This document shows, piece after piece, positions 1 through 9,252 of a stretch of 64,000 nucleotides of DNA (positions within the stretch are counted from its first letter, which is position 1; each line of letters opens with the position of its first letter). The position numbers and the translations under genes are program-made. This DNA is from Orrella marina (GTDB lineage Bacteria > Pseudomonadota > Gammaproteobacteria > Burkholderiales > Burkholderiaceae_B), in the NCBI RefSeq assembly GCF_003058465.1, contig NZ_CP028901.1:3782001-3846000 (forward strand), in the 5' to 3' direction. The notes beneath the pieces were generated by a model. That model saw only the letters and a list, made by a program, of their open reading frames with translations. It was not told the origin of the DNA and searched no databases.

Positions 1-369
1 GAGTCGGGTGGGATTCTGGCGTTGAAGGCTGAGTCGGGTAGCCAGTTCAATGTCGCGGTCACACCGATGCTTGAACTGGGTACGGACCTGGCGGTAGACG
101 GCAAGCGACGAATCAAAGGGTTTGTCAGTGTCGGTGCAAGCTTCTTGCCCAACAATCAGGTCACCACGCATATGTCACTCGGGAACCTCGCAACCAATGT
201 CGGTACTTACGGGGTGAGTACCGATGGACCCACAGTGCTTGGGCATTTGAATCTCGGCTTGCAGGCGTATGAGTCAGACAATCTGGAGGTGCGTGCGCAA
301 TATGGGCTGCAGGTGGGAGACGGGTACTGGAGCCAGAGCCTGAGTGCCAATCTGGTCTATCGGTTCTAG
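1..369 (+). CDS. Autotransporter C-terminal beta-barrel (partial, 5' end missing)
   Basis: The reading frame is open from base 1 and stops at 369, so only the last ~122 residues are present. The sequence has alternating hydrophobic/polar strands (VSVGASF, LNLGLQAY, LEVRAQYGLQVG) and ends in LVYRF. A terminal Phe preceded by alternating hydrophobics is the outer-membrane insertion signal of type V autotransporter barrels. The passenger domain lies outside the window, so its function cannot be stated. A TTG at 22 is in frame but is almost certainly internal. Confidence is good for a beta-barrel end, lower for the precise family. Confidence 0.75.
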   Translation, partial: ESGGILALKAESGSQFNVAVTPMLELGTDLAVDGKRRIKGFVSVGASFLPNNQVTTHMSLGNLATNVGTYGVSTDGPTVLGHLNLGLQAYESDNLEVRAQYGLQVGDGYWSQSLSANLVYRF

Positions 370-570
370 CCTCTTTGTCATGCAGCGATTTGACCTGGTC
401 GGTGGTCATGGCTCTCATGCCCTGCTGGCTGCCGCAGAGGCAGCAGCTTGCCTGCGAGACCCTTGCTGTGCGAAATTCTTTACATAAAAAAGCAGTCGGC
501 GAGCTTTCGTACACCGCGCTGTGTCCCCTAAGATCAGGCAACCCTGACAACAACGAGGACGATACGAATC
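370..570. other. Intergenic region, no convincing element
   Basis: About 200 bases separate the autotransporter tail from the dehydrogenase gene. A short GC-rich inverted repeat (CTGCC/GGCAG around 428-443) could help termination, but it has no T-tract. A purine-rich stretch before 571 serves as the ribosome-binding site of the next gene. Confidence 0.4.
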
Positions 571-1710
571 ATGACAGCAAGCCAGTCACAGGCAGCAACT
601 TCACCGCAATCAACATGGATCAGCCCCAGTGCTGCAACGGTACGCGAACAGATTTACCGCCTGCTGCGAGCGTGGGGGATGAGCGAGATGCAGGCGACCA
701 AGAGCGCTGATGTCATGGTTGACACCGATCTTTCAGGTGTCGATTCGCACGGGGTTTCGATGCTCATGGACTACAACAAGTCGCGATTGAGCGGGCGCCT
801 GAACTTGCATGCCGAACCAAGGGTTGTGCGTGATCACGGTGTGACCGCATTGCTGGACGCTGATGCCGGACTGGGTCATGCTGCTGCGGTGATGGGCATG
901 GAAATGGCGATCGAGCGGGCACGTGTTCATGGTATTGGTCTGGTTTGCGTGCGTAACTCCCACCATTTCGGGGCGGCCGGTTATTACGTGCGCATGGCCG
1001 CATCACAAGGACTGATCGGGCTGTGTACCAGCTCAACCCGCTCGATCAATACGGTTCCAACCCGGGGGACGGTTCCCGTGCTGGGCACCAACCCGATTGC
1101 ATTTGCGGCACCGGCATCTCGTAACCCGCCGTTTGTACTGGACATGGCAACCAGCAGTGTGGCAGCTAACAAGGTCAAGGTTTACGAACTAAGAGGCGAT
1201 CCCATACCCGCTGGCTGGGTGACCGACGAGAATGCCCAGGCGGTGACTGACTCGACTCAGGCCATGGATATCCTGGTTCGCCGCCCCAAAGAGCTTGGGG
1301 GTGGTCTGGCACCTCTTGGTGGCACGCCAGAGATGAGCAGCCACAAAGGCTATGGCCTGGCGATGATGGTCCATATTCTCGCGGGCACACTATCCGGATC
1401 GTCGTTTTCTCCGATAAGGACCAGAACCCAGCGTCCCGAGGATCCTGATAATCTGGGGCATTTCTTTCTGGTGATTGATCCGGCGGTATTCAGGGATCCA
1501 GAAGATTTTCGTGAAGATCTCGACCAGGTGATCGATATCCTGTGTGCAACCCCGACGGCAGATCCAGCTCAAAAGGTGCTGGTGCATGGGGAGCCCGAAG
1601 AGCAGTGTCGTGCGACCCGTCGAGTCAACGGGATACCCCTTCCACCCGCGCTGGCTGATCACGTCAAAAAGCTTTGCGAGCAGGCGCAGGTCCCATACCT
1701 GCTCGGGTGA
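571..1710 (+). CDS. Malate/L-lactate dehydrogenase family (Ldh_2) oxidoreductase
   Basis: The 379-aa product belongs to the Ldh_2/YlbC family of NAD(P)-dependent 2-hydroxyacid dehydrogenases (malate, L-sulfolactate, ureidoglycolate and similar substrates), which do not use a classical Rossmann fold. Recognisable family blocks are the SGVDSHG segment near residues 50-60, the NSHHFG active-site segment near 128-133, GTNPIAFAAP, and the SSHKGYGLAMMV block. Length is typical. An AACGAGGA stretch precedes the ATG. It converges on the TauD-like operon, so it may act on a related substrate, but it is not in that operon. Substrate cannot be assigned from sequence. Confidence 0.85.
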   Translation: MTASQSQAATSPQSTWISPSAATVREQIYRLLRAWGMSEMQATKSADVMVDTDLSGVDSHGVSMLMDYNKSRLSGRLNLHAEPRVVRDHGVTALLDADAGLGHAAAVMGMEMAIERARVHGIGLVCVRNSHHFGAAGYYVRMAASQGLIGLCTSSTRSINTVPTRGTVPVLGTNPIAFAAPASRNPPFVLDMATSSVAANKVKVYELRGDPIPAGWVTDENAQAVTDSTQAMDILVRRPKELGGGLAPLGGTPEMSSHKGYGLAMMVHILAGTLSGSSFSPIRTRTQRPEDPDNLGHFFLVIDPAVFRDPEDFREDLDQVIDILCATPTADPAQKVLVHGEPEEQCRATRRVNGIPLPPALADHVKKLCEQAQVPYLLG

Positions 1711-1807
1711 CCGGTTACGCTCGACCCTTTACTGCAGGGACAGGGTATTGCCAGCAACTCGGCCAGACAGATTTCCTGTCATCAATCTTGCACGCTGTAA
1801 CGGGCAG

Positions 1808-2650
1808 CTATTGTGTGACCGGGAGTCTGTACGCCTTGAGTGGCGCACCTTTGATCATGAGACGCAAGAGATACCGGTACTCTTGCGGATCGTAATCGGC
1901 ATTGGCCTGGTGCATGACCGCTTGGTTGTCCCAGATCACCACGTCACCGACTTGCCATCGATGGCGGTATTCATACCGGGGATGGGTGGCGTGGTTGTAC
2001 AGATATTCGATCAGCTCGTAAGCCTGCTCGTCCGGAATCCCTTGTATCCCTTCCATACGTGCCGTGTTCAGATACAAGGCACCACGCCCTGAACCGGCAT
2101 GCGCAATCACTAGCGGTTGGGGGGTTCGGGGAATCAGGGCCATTTGCTCAGGCGTCAGCTTGGCCAGCTCTCTGGGACTGCGCGAGCTCTGGTGCACATG
2201 GAGTGAGTACAGGCCGTCGATCTGCTGTTTGACTGATTCGGACAGGTCCTCGTAGGCCGCCCGAACATCCACGAACTGGGTGTCTCCACCAACCGAAGGA
2301 ATCTGTATGGCGTAGAGTGAAGTTGCCTTGGGCGGGGCGATCTCGTTCGAATGGTCAGTGTGATAGTTCTCACCTCTGACCTGCAGTCGACCATCCTTTC
2401 TCGGCAAATCGTTGCTGGAGTTGTATCCCACAAGCGGGTAGTCCGGCAGGGTGAACTTCTTGATTTGCTGCGGCATGAGCTCCCCAAAGTGGGCAATCGC
2501 CCGGATGAACTCAGGTGGTTCGAGTCGCTGGTTCCTGAACACCACCACGCCGTGATCGGAAAGCAGACGATTCAGGCGTTGTGCGAGCGCGTCGCCCTGA
2601 TCAACCTGAAAGTCGACGTCTGTTACAACGCATACAAACGGAGGATTCAT
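1808..2650 (-). CDS. TauD/TfdA-family Fe(II)/2-oxoglutarate dioxygenase
   Basis: This 280-aa protein is a 2-oxoglutarate-dependent oxygenase of the taurine/2,4-D dioxygenase family. The iron-binding facial triad is visible as H97-x-D99 (in YHTDHSNE) with the distal H247 (VMHQANADY), and R263 is the expected 2-oxoglutarate-binding arginine. Such enzymes hydroxylate a substrate next to a heteroatom so that it breaks down. An AGGAG lies just before the ATG. It is the last gene of a minus-strand set behind the TPP enzyme (12-base gap), so it probably serves the same pathway. The substrate could be a sulfonate, an ether or another small acid; it cannot be told from sequence. Confidence 0.88.
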   Translation of the reverse strand: MNPPFVCVVTDVDFQVDQGDALAQRLNRLLSDHGVVVFRNQRLEPPEFIRAIAHFGELMPQQIKKFTLPDYPLVGYNSSNDLPRKDGRLQVRGENYHTDHSNEIAPPKATSLYAIQIPSVGGDTQFVDVRAAYEDLSESVKQQIDGLYSLHVHQSSRSPRELAKLTPEQMALIPRTPQPLVIAHAGSGRGALYLNTARMEGIQGIPDEQAYELIEYLYNHATHPRYEYRHRWQVGDVVIWDNQAVMHQANADYDPQEYRYLLRLMIKGAPLKAYRLPVTQ

Positions 2651-2662
2651 TACTGGCGCTCC

Positions 2663-4273
2663 TTACAGTTCACGCAGCGCGTTGAATTGTGCCACGTAGC
2701 CGGACGGATCAATCTTTGCACCAATCACCGTTGTACGTCCAGACTTCAGAGCATGGCCAATCGCGTCCTGAAAGCCGTTTTCGGTGGTAACTGTCGTGCC
2801 ATCAGCACCCATGCCGTTGGCCAGTTTCTCCCAGTCAATCCCGCCAATGGCCACGCCATGTCTGGGGATCTTCTTGAGCTCCTGCTTGACCCGGATGAGT
2901 CCGATCTCTTCGTCATCAATCACGATCACGATAATGGGCAGGTTCTCCTTGACCGCTGTCTGAATTTCCGCAATGGCCATCATGGCGCCACCGTCGCCGG
3001 TAAAGGCCACGACCGGGCGTTGCGGATGCGCGAGCCTGGCTGCTAGGGCGCCCGGAATGGCAAACCCCATTGAGCCCAGACCATTGGACGTCAGAAACTC
3101 ACGCGCTCCATAGGACTCCCATTTCTGAACCACCAGCAGACGGCTGGCACCGGCATCACAGGTTGCGATCGTGTCACGGGGCAAGCTTGCTCGCGCAACC
3201 TCCATCAGTCTCTGAGGGGAAAGACCAGTGCAGGGCGTATCGAGTGCTACCCGGACCTCAGAACGGAAGTCCCGGGCTGCGGACTCGCCCCATGCCGATT
3301 TGGCAGGGCAGTAGTCCATTATCGCCTGCATGAGAACCTGCAGATTGCCGATCATCTCGACTTCGGCTGGAATAAAGGCCTCATTGGATGCCACGCTGGT
3401 GATCGACACGGTTGGAATGTTGTAAGGCCAGGGCTTGGGTTGCAGTTCAACCGGGTCGACACCGATGGTGATGATGAGATCGGACTGCATCACCAGCTTG
3501 CGTTCGATCAGACCGCCAATGATGCAGCCAGCGCGTAGCGCGTGGTCTTCGGGAATCGCGCCTTTGGTCTTGGACGTCGTGAGAACAGGCGAACCCAGAT
3601 GCTCGGCGAGCCTGATCAGTTCGACGCTCGCCTTGTCCCAGAATACGCCGAGCCCCACCAGCAGCACCGGGCGACTGGCTTTGTCAATACGCGTGAGCAA
3701 TGGCGACAGGCTCTTCTTGTCCGGAGTCAGCGTAGGCCGTTCTATGACGAGGTCGGCGGGGTCACTGCCCGGACCCGCAGGCTTCGTGGTTTCACTTTGT
3801 GGAATGTCGATGTGCACCGGCCCTGGTGCGTGCGCCATGGCTGTACGTGCGGCGCGCTTGACCTGTTGTCCGACCACGCTGGATTCCAGCGTGGTGCTCC
3901 ACTTGACCAGGGGCGTGATCATCGCTTTCTGGTCGATGCGTTGTCGCAGTCCAACCTCCTGGGCCCCCGCCGAATATCGATCTGTCAGGGCAATCAAAGG
4001 TGCGCGATCGAGAAACGCATGGGCAATGCCGTTGACCATGTTGGCCGCACCAGGGCCTCGAGTAGAAAGACATACTCCCGGAGATCCCGTAATTTCTCCC
4101 CAGGTACTGGCCAGCATCGCGCCTGCGACCTCCTGTTTGACAAGAATGAATCGCATGTCCCGGACTCTGGCTGCGTCCATCAACTCGACGGACTCACCAC
4201 CGGGGTGCCCAACAATAAAAGGGGTACCGAGTGCCTTGAAGGACTCGGCCATAAACTCTACAGTAGTTGTCAC
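2663..4273 (-). CDS. Thiamine-diphosphate-dependent enzyme, acetolactate-synthase-like
   Basis: The ~536-aa protein has the three-domain architecture of ThDP enzymes: N-terminal Pyr domain with the catalytic Glu (about residue 48, in KQEVAGAML), a central domain, and a C-terminal PP domain with GDGGAMM. The Mg-binding segment usually ending in Asn-Asn reads VIDDEEIG here, so Asp replaces the usual Asn. The family includes acetolactate synthase, benzoylformate and sulfopyruvate decarboxylases. I chose the GTG at 4273, which has GGAG six bases upstream; a TTG at 4285 is also in frame. It lies between the hydroxyacid dehydrogenase and the dioxygenase with gaps of about 10-20 bases, so these are probably one transcript. 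It is unlikely to be housekeeping IlvB, since no ilvH/ilvC neighbours exist. Confidence 0.85.
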   Translation of the reverse strand: MTTTVEFMAESFKALGTPFIVGHPGGESVELMDAARVRDMRFILVKQEVAGAMLASTWGEITGSPGVCLSTRGPGAANMVNGIAHAFLDRAPLIALTDRYSAGAQEVGLRQRIDQKAMITPLVKWSTTLESSVVGQQVKRAARTAMAHAPGPVHIDIPQSETTKPAGPGSDPADLVIERPTLTPDKKSLSPLLTRIDKASRPVLLVGLGVFWDKASVELIRLAEHLGSPVLTTSKTKGAIPEDHALRAGCIIGGLIERKLVMQSDLIITIGVDPVELQPKPWPYNIPTVSITSVASNEAFIPAEVEMIGNLQVLMQAIMDYCPAKSAWGESAARDFRSEVRVALDTPCTGLSPQRLMEVARASLPRDTIATCDAGASRLLVVQKWESYGAREFLTSNGLGSMGFAIPGALAARLAHPQRPVVAFTGDGGAMMAIAEIQTAVKENLPIIVIVIDDEEIGLIRVKQELKKIPRHGVAIGGIDWEKLANGMGADGTTVTTENGFQDAIGHALKSGRTTVIGAKIDPSGYVAQFNALREL

Positions 4274-4294
4274 CTGTTTCTCCAATGCTGCTTC

Positions 4295-5296
4295 TTAAGC
4301 CTTGTTGTCCGCGAGTACGGGTTGTTTGGGTTTGACCAGGTCCGCTTCCGGCAGCGGTTCGCCTCGGTCCAGGCGATGCACGTTGTCCACGGCCCGTCTG
4401 ACGACATGCTCAAAATTGTCGACGGTTCCACCGGCGGTGTGCGGGGTGACGACGCAGTTATCGAGCTCAAAAAACCGGATCGACAAGTCGGGTGGCTCCT
4501 GACCAAACACATCGATGCCTGCGCCATGGATGGCGCCCGAGGAAAGTGCCTCGATCAAGGCATCCTCATCGACGATTCCGCCTCGAGCGCAGTTGATGAA
4601 GACAGCTTCGGGTTTCATCAGCGCGAATTCACGCTGGCCAAACATATGGCGTGTCAGTTCCGTGAGCGGAGTGTGCACGGAGATGACATCTGATGTGGCG
4701 AGTACTTCATCGACTTCGGCATAACTGGCATTGACTGCCTCGCAGAGGTCAGCTGGTGCCCTGACAATGTCAAAGTACTTCACCTTGACTTCAAATCCCC
4801 TGAGCAGCCTCGCGTAGGCGCGCCCGATTGCACCAAACCCAATAATGCCCACCGTTTTGCCCGACAGCTGACGACTGACCGTGCGTGCCTGCTCGCGGAC
4901 CCAGAGTCCGTTACGGGTATTTCGATCGAGCTGGGCGAGGCGTCGCAAAGTGGCCAGAGTCATCAATAATGTGTGCTCTGCGACCGGCACGGCATTACCG
5001 CCTGCAAGTCTGGCAACGGTAACGCATCTCTCACTGCAGGCGCGCACGTCGATGTTGTCGACCCCGGCGCCGAGCTTCTGAATGAAGCGCAACCTGGGGG
5101 CGGCATTGACCATCTCGGCAGTGACTCCCTTGCCCATCAGAAAGATGACATCAGCCTGCTTGATGGTGGCGCTCACGTCACTTTCCGATCCGGATGGTGT
5201 CACACTCAATGTCCAGTCTTTCGGGATGGTATCGATGATGGTCTGGATGGACCTTTGCTTGAAATCGTCAATCACTGCAACGTGATGCTGTGTCAT
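4295..5296 (-). CDS. D-2-hydroxyacid dehydrogenase (D-isomer specific, NAD-dependent)
   Basis: A 333-aa member of the D-isomer-specific 2-hydroxyacid dehydrogenase family (SerA/glyoxylate reductase-like). Visible elements are the nucleotide-binding GFGAIG at 153-158 followed by YFD, where D176 suggests NAD preference, and the catalytic R238 (ARGGIVDE), E267 (GQEP) and H286 (TPHTAGG). No ACT domain is present, so it is not a typical feedback-regulated SerA. AGGAGAA precedes the ATG. It interconverts a 2-oxoacid and a D-2-hydroxyacid. Position between a Bug receptor and a ThDP enzyme suggests the 2-oxoacid formed here is the ThDP enzyme's substrate, which is inference. Confidence 0.9.
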   Translation of the reverse strand: MTQHHVAVIDDFKQRSIQTIIDTIPKDWTLSVTPSGSESDVSATIKQADVIFLMGKGVTAEMVNAAPRLRFIQKLGAGVDNIDVRACSERCVTVARLAGGNAVPVAEHTLLMTLATLRRLAQLDRNTRNGLWVREQARTVSRQLSGKTVGIIGFGAIGRAYARLLRGFEVKVKYFDIVRAPADLCEAVNASYAEVDEVLATSDVISVHTPLTELTRHMFGQREFALMKPEAVFINCARGGIVDEDALIEALSSGAIHGAGIDVFGQEPPDLSIRFFELDNCVVTPHTAGGTVDNFEHVVRRAVDNVHRLDRGEPLPEADLVKPKQPVLADNKA

Positions 5297-5342
5297 CCAT
5301 TTCTCCTGTGTGCTGTCCAGATTTCTGAAGGCTGATCCGCAG

Positions 5343-6308
5343 TCACTTTTTCTTCATTCCAGTCTGTACGGCAAGCGCCTTCCATTGCTCAAAGTTTGTA
5401 TCCATGAACTTGTCGAACTCTTCAGGTGTCATGGGGCGTACGCGCCCACCGTCGCGCTCGAGCGCCTGGGACATGTCAATGGTCGTGACTGCCTGACGAA
5501 TGGCGTCATTGATCTGGGCAATGCGCTCCTTGCTCATGCCTTTCGGGCCGAGTACTCCCCACCACTGTGTCAGATCGTAGTCATCGAGCCCGGACTCTTT
5601 CAACGTGGGCAGTTCGGGTGCTGCGGGAGAACGTTCTGTGCTGGTGACGGCGATGCCTTTGATGTTGCCGGCCTTGAACTGAGGCAGCATCTGGTTGAGA
5701 CTGCCGATGGAGAATTCGATGTGACCTCCCATGACATCATTCATGGCCGGTCCGCCTCCCTTGTACTGGGCAGCCAGGATACTCGAGCCTATTTTCATAT
5801 TCAGGAGCTCGCCGGCGAAGTGCTGGATACTGCCCACACCGGTTGCGCCGTATGTGCCGTTAGGGAGGGCCTTGAGATATTCGAAGTACTCCTGGGGCGT
5901 ACTGGCAGTTACGGTTGGCTTGGCGCCGAGGGCGAGAGGAATTTCACCAATCAGACCGATGCGCGAGAAGTCATTGACCGGGTCGAACGGCATGTCCCGA
6001 ACAGCCGGCGCCATGGTGAAGGTGACCGACGCGATCAGCAGGGTGTATCCATCCGGTTCCTGTTTGGCCGCGTAAGCTGAACCAATGGCCGCTCCAGCAC
6101 CCGGCCGGTTGTCCACGATGACGGGTTGCTTCCAGATGGTGCCGAGTTCTTTGGCGAGCAGGCGAGCCACAATGTCATTGGATCCGCCGGTCGCAAATGG
6201 CACGATTAGCGTTACCGGGCGGCTCGGAAATGATTCGGCATGGGACGATGAGGCGCCAAACGCCAGCGACGCAAGCAGCAGTGTCGCAACACGGTGCAAT
6301 GGTTTCAT
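5343..6308 (-). CDS. Bug/TctC-family periplasmic substrate-binding receptor
   Basis: The open frame extends upstream, but the ATG at 6308 starts a clear Sec signal peptide (KPLHR, hydrophobic core, cleavage SHA|ES after residue 24) and has CGGAGA upstream. The mature part shows the Bug blocks YPSRPVTLIVPFA-like (SFPSRPVTLIVPFATGG), VIVDNRPGAGAAIGS, and GVGSIQHFAGELL. Such receptors bind carboxylated small molecules, sometimes as part of a tripartite tricarboxylate transporter. Its membrane partners TctA/TctB are not adjacent. It is the first gene of the minus-strand catabolic set and so is the likely capture protein for the substrate. The family is greatly expanded in Burkholderiales. Confidence 0.9.
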   Translation of the reverse strand: MKPLHRVATLLLASLAFGASSSHAESFPSRPVTLIVPFATGGSNDIVARLLAKELGTIWKQPVIVDNRPGAGAAIGSAYAAKQEPDGYTLLIASVTFTMAPAVRDMPFDPVNDFSRIGLIGEIPLALGAKPTVTASTPQEYFEYLKALPNGTYGATGVGSIQHFAGELLNMKIGSSILAAQYKGGGPAMNDVMGGHIEFSIGSLNQMLPQFKAGNIKGIAVTSTERSPAAPELPTLKESGLDDYDLTQWWGVLGPKGMSKERIAQINDAIRQAVTTIDMSQALERDGGRVRPMTPEEFDKFMDTNFEQWKALAVQTGMKKK

Positions 6309-6493
6309 TGTATTTGTCTCCGGATATTGTTTTTTGATGCGTCGGCGCTGGTTACACCGGCAGATCACAACAATAGTCCCGCGCGAGGGTAGCGACATTA
6401 GGGGAATCACTGTGACGTGATTTCTGGACATCAGGTGAACATCATGAAATTCTGGGTGAGTCAAGCCAGATCCTTCGCAGGAGATACACAGTG

Positions 6494-7114
6494 ATGCCTG
6501 AGTCTGCACATGCGATGCCTGAACGGAGGTTTGTCTACCGAGCTGCTCCAGTCGGCTCCCGACTCACCGTGGTGGTGGGTCCAGATAGCGTGGCGGTAGA
6601 GGGATCATGGTCGCTTGACCTGACCGATATCCGTTCCATGGCGTTCTTTCAGGGACGCGTAGGCGACAGCCAGATGGTTCGGCTCGATCTGCAAGGATCA
6701 AACACAAAACGCTCGATTTCCATCAACACAGGTCGCACAGGTTCGCGTTCCAGTACGGACGAGCTGCAGTTTTACGCCGCACTCATCGCGACGTTGCGAG
6801 CGGTCGTGTCAGTCAGGCCAGAAATGCGGGTGGTACTTGGGCAGACTGGCAAAGCTCAACGTATCCTGTTTGGTCTGGGCGTGGTTGCAGTGGCCCTCGG
6901 TGCAGGCTTGCTCACCGCAGCAGTTGTGACCGGAGTGCCTGCGAGCAAGCTGGCTGCCGCGGCGGTGCCATTCTCTTTGCTGATTCTCTTTGGCAGTGCG
7001 CTGGTTCGAAGTCACTGGCCGTGGCGCAAGCGCGCACATGTTTTGCCAGAAGAGCTGATTGCAACGTTGAACAAGGCAGTGCCTGAACTTCAGGCGGAAG
7101 GTAACAGGGAATAA
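6494..7114 (+). CDS. Conserved-type membrane protein of unknown function
   Basis: A 206-aa protein with a hydrophilic N-terminal half predicted to be beta-rich (FVYRAAPVGSRLTVVVGPDSV) and two adjacent transmembrane segments near residues 120-165 (ILFGLGVVAVALGAGLL; AAAAVPFSLLILFGSALV), then a basic cytoplasmic tail. The ATG at 6494 is directly preceded by an in-frame GTG; AGGAGA lies about 10 bases upstream. It is divergent from the Bug receptor and convergent with the PhoD-like gene. I do not recognise a family. The layout resembles PH-like domain membrane proteins, but no diagnostic motif is visible. Confidence 0.6.
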   Translation: MPESAHAMPERRFVYRAAPVGSRLTVVVGPDSVAVEGSWSLDLTDIRSMAFFQGRVGDSQMVRLDLQGSNTKRSISINTGRTGSRSSTDELQFYAALIATLRAVVSVRPEMRVVLGQTGKAQRILFGLGVVAVALGAGLLTAAVVTGVPASKLAAAAVPFSLLILFGSALVRSHWPWRKRAHVLPEELIATLNKAVPELQAEGNRE

Positions 7115-7197
7115 TCAACAGGTGCAAGACTGGGTTAACAAGTGGTCTTTGATAGATGAAGAGCTCACAACGAACCCGCCGTCCTGTGTGCAACCCG

Positions 7198-9252
7198 TCA
7201 ATGCCAGCGAGACTCATCTTCCCTGCGTGTGAATTCCACGATCTGCCCTGATCCACTCAATTGCCTGATGCGCCACGGCACACCTTGTTCGTCGATCTCT
7301 ACCAGACCAATGCCGGTAGCGTTCAGTAGCCGGCGCCCATGTGGCGTCCCTTCAGGTTTGCGGGGAATGACGCGCATGTGACGTCTGCGTGTAAACCAGT
7401 TCAGCGGCGAACGCGGTGAGTACAACCAGCGGTTGGCCCGGTCGAGCTTGTCCAGTAGCGCGGCCGGAAACTCGTTGCGCAGGCCGCTACTGCAGATCTG
7501 CCAGATATCGGGGCCCCGGATTCGGCCTCGCAACTCGACGTCATAGACAAACGAGTAGTGAACATCGCCCGATAGCACCACAAAGTGTTGTGGTGTCTTG
7601 GGGTGCCGAAAGATGTTCAGAATGGCGTGTGCGGCACCCGGGTGAGCCATCCAGTTTTCTGCGTCGACCATAAGTGGTTTGCCGCACCAGGAGAATACGC
7701 GCTGGATGGTTTCAATCAGCTTGACGCCAAAGATGGGAGCGGGTGAAACAAGTAGCACGGCAGGATGACCTTTGATCGTCTGTTGCAGGTCCGTGAGTGC
7801 CTCCCAGTCCATCAGTCCGGAGGGTTGGCGGGCAGCAGATTCTGAACGCCAGCGATGTGTACGTGTGTCAATCACGACGAGCGGTGGCTGTGTCTTCCAC
7901 GTGTAGTGCCAATGGTCAAACCGGAAAAGTTGCTCAATCAGACCGTCGTGTTCGTCATGACCAGGTTTGTGAAGAGCAAGTTTGAGTCGATTGAGCAGAC
8001 TGTCATCAAATGCTTCAGGGTGGTTCCCCCATGCCTGATTGAGCAGATAGCCCACGACTGCGTTGCCGATGACTCGTCTGGAGAAAGGATGCCCATAGGC
8101 GACCTCTTCCCATTCCCGGCTCAGGTTCCAGTCATCGGTGATATCGTGATCGTCGAAGATCATGGCCGTTGGAAGGTGGGCTAAGACCCGCTGCACAGAG
8201 CTCAGGCCATCAATGAAGTTCTCAATGGCTTTGCGTTCTGTCTCGTAGAGCGCAAGCGACTCATCATCAAGACCTTCTGGCGGTGTGAGGTCTACGTACT
8301 GCCACAAAGTCGGCGACCAGACCAGCAGATACATTGCCAGTACCTCACCGAGCGTGATCAGATGGTTGTGAGCGCTGTCAGTCGTGAAAACGGGCTTTTC
8401 CACCCCCCCGAACAGGACCTCGATCAGCGCGTAATGGCGTTTCTGGCTGGGCAGGAGTCGCTCCCGGTGATAAAAGCACGCGGGGTGGTGGTAAAGCGAT
8501 TGTGCACTGTCTACCCGGATGTCCTCGCCGCCAGGAATAGGCTCATCGGGCAGTTCGAGCAAACTAATGACTTGATGAATGGCATGCAGCATGGGACCTG
8601 CGACATCGTCGGCGTAAATCTGGTCGCCGGTCATCATGAGTACCGATGGCCAGGAGGGGTTCGATCCGGATTCGGCGGCTGCTGGTGCTTCTTCTGTGTC
8701 GAGTGGGGATGTCAAAACGCCTTCTGTCACCAGCGACCCGAGCAATCGATCAGCCTCACAAAGCCCGTCGCCTGTTGGATGATGAGGCTTGCGACACGAG
8801 CCGTGTAGCAGACTGCGTATCCGGGAAGGCAGCAGCAATCCCGGATTTGATCTTCCCGTGTAGCACAGATGGGGAAGTAGTTCGGTAAGCTCCTGCCATG
8901 TGTGATGCCGTACATTGGCCGACCCATCAGATCCAGGCTCGAGTGCTTCAGTGGGTTGTACAGGTCGAACTGACACCGAGTATTCAATCCAGGTATCTGA
9001 TGGCAATGGCTCTTCAATCGAGAGGTTGATCATCGCATAGTACAGGTGCTTGCCGGCGCACAGAATGCGATAGCCCGGGTCATCCGGGCTGAGCGTATAC
9101 GTGCGATTGTCGGTCTGACCGGGTGACAACTGAATCCGTAGCGCCAGCGGCTTGCTGGTTGCCAGCCAGATCGCGAGCTGGCTGTTTGTGCACCGCCTCA
9201 GGACAGGGCCAGCCAGTATGGTTGGAATGTTGTTTTGCTCGCTTCTACTCAT
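7198..9252 (-). CDS. PhoD-like metallophosphatase family protein
   Basis: A 684-aa protein with the metal-binding blocks of the PhoD-like phosphatase fold: MMTGDQIYADD, AMIFDDHDITDDW, and VVLSGDVHYSFVYD. These hold the Asp/Asn/His ligands of the dinuclear metal site. No signal peptide is seen at the N-terminus, unlike secreted alkaline phosphatase PhoD, and the N-terminal ~150 residues look like a beta-rich substrate domain. This places it with the cytoplasmic PhoD-like group, whose substrates are mostly unknown (phosphodiester or phosphomonoester hydrolysis expected). It is transcribed alone. The ribosome-binding site at the ATG is weak (GATGAG). Confidence 0.85.
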   Translation of the reverse strand: MSRSEQNNIPTILAGPVLRRCTNSQLAIWLATSKPLALRIQLSPGQTDNRTYTLSPDDPGYRILCAGKHLYYAMINLSIEEPLPSDTWIEYSVSVRPVQPTEALEPGSDGSANVRHHTWQELTELLPHLCYTGRSNPGLLLPSRIRSLLHGSCRKPHHPTGDGLCEADRLLGSLVTEGVLTSPLDTEEAPAAAESGSNPSWPSVLMMTGDQIYADDVAGPMLHAIHQVISLLELPDEPIPGGEDIRVDSAQSLYHHPACFYHRERLLPSQKRHYALIEVLFGGVEKPVFTTDSAHNHLITLGEVLAMYLLVWSPTLWQYVDLTPPEGLDDESLALYETERKAIENFIDGLSSVQRVLAHLPTAMIFDDHDITDDWNLSREWEEVAYGHPFSRRVIGNAVVGYLLNQAWGNHPEAFDDSLLNRLKLALHKPGHDEHDGLIEQLFRFDHWHYTWKTQPPLVVIDTRTHRWRSESAARQPSGLMDWEALTDLQQTIKGHPAVLLVSPAPIFGVKLIETIQRVFSWCGKPLMVDAENWMAHPGAAHAILNIFRHPKTPQHFVVLSGDVHYSFVYDVELRGRIRGPDIWQICSSGLRNEFPAALLDKLDRANRWLYSPRSPLNWFTRRRHMRVIPRKPEGTPHGRRLLNATGIGLVEIDEQGVPWRIRQLSGSGQIVEFTRREDESRWH

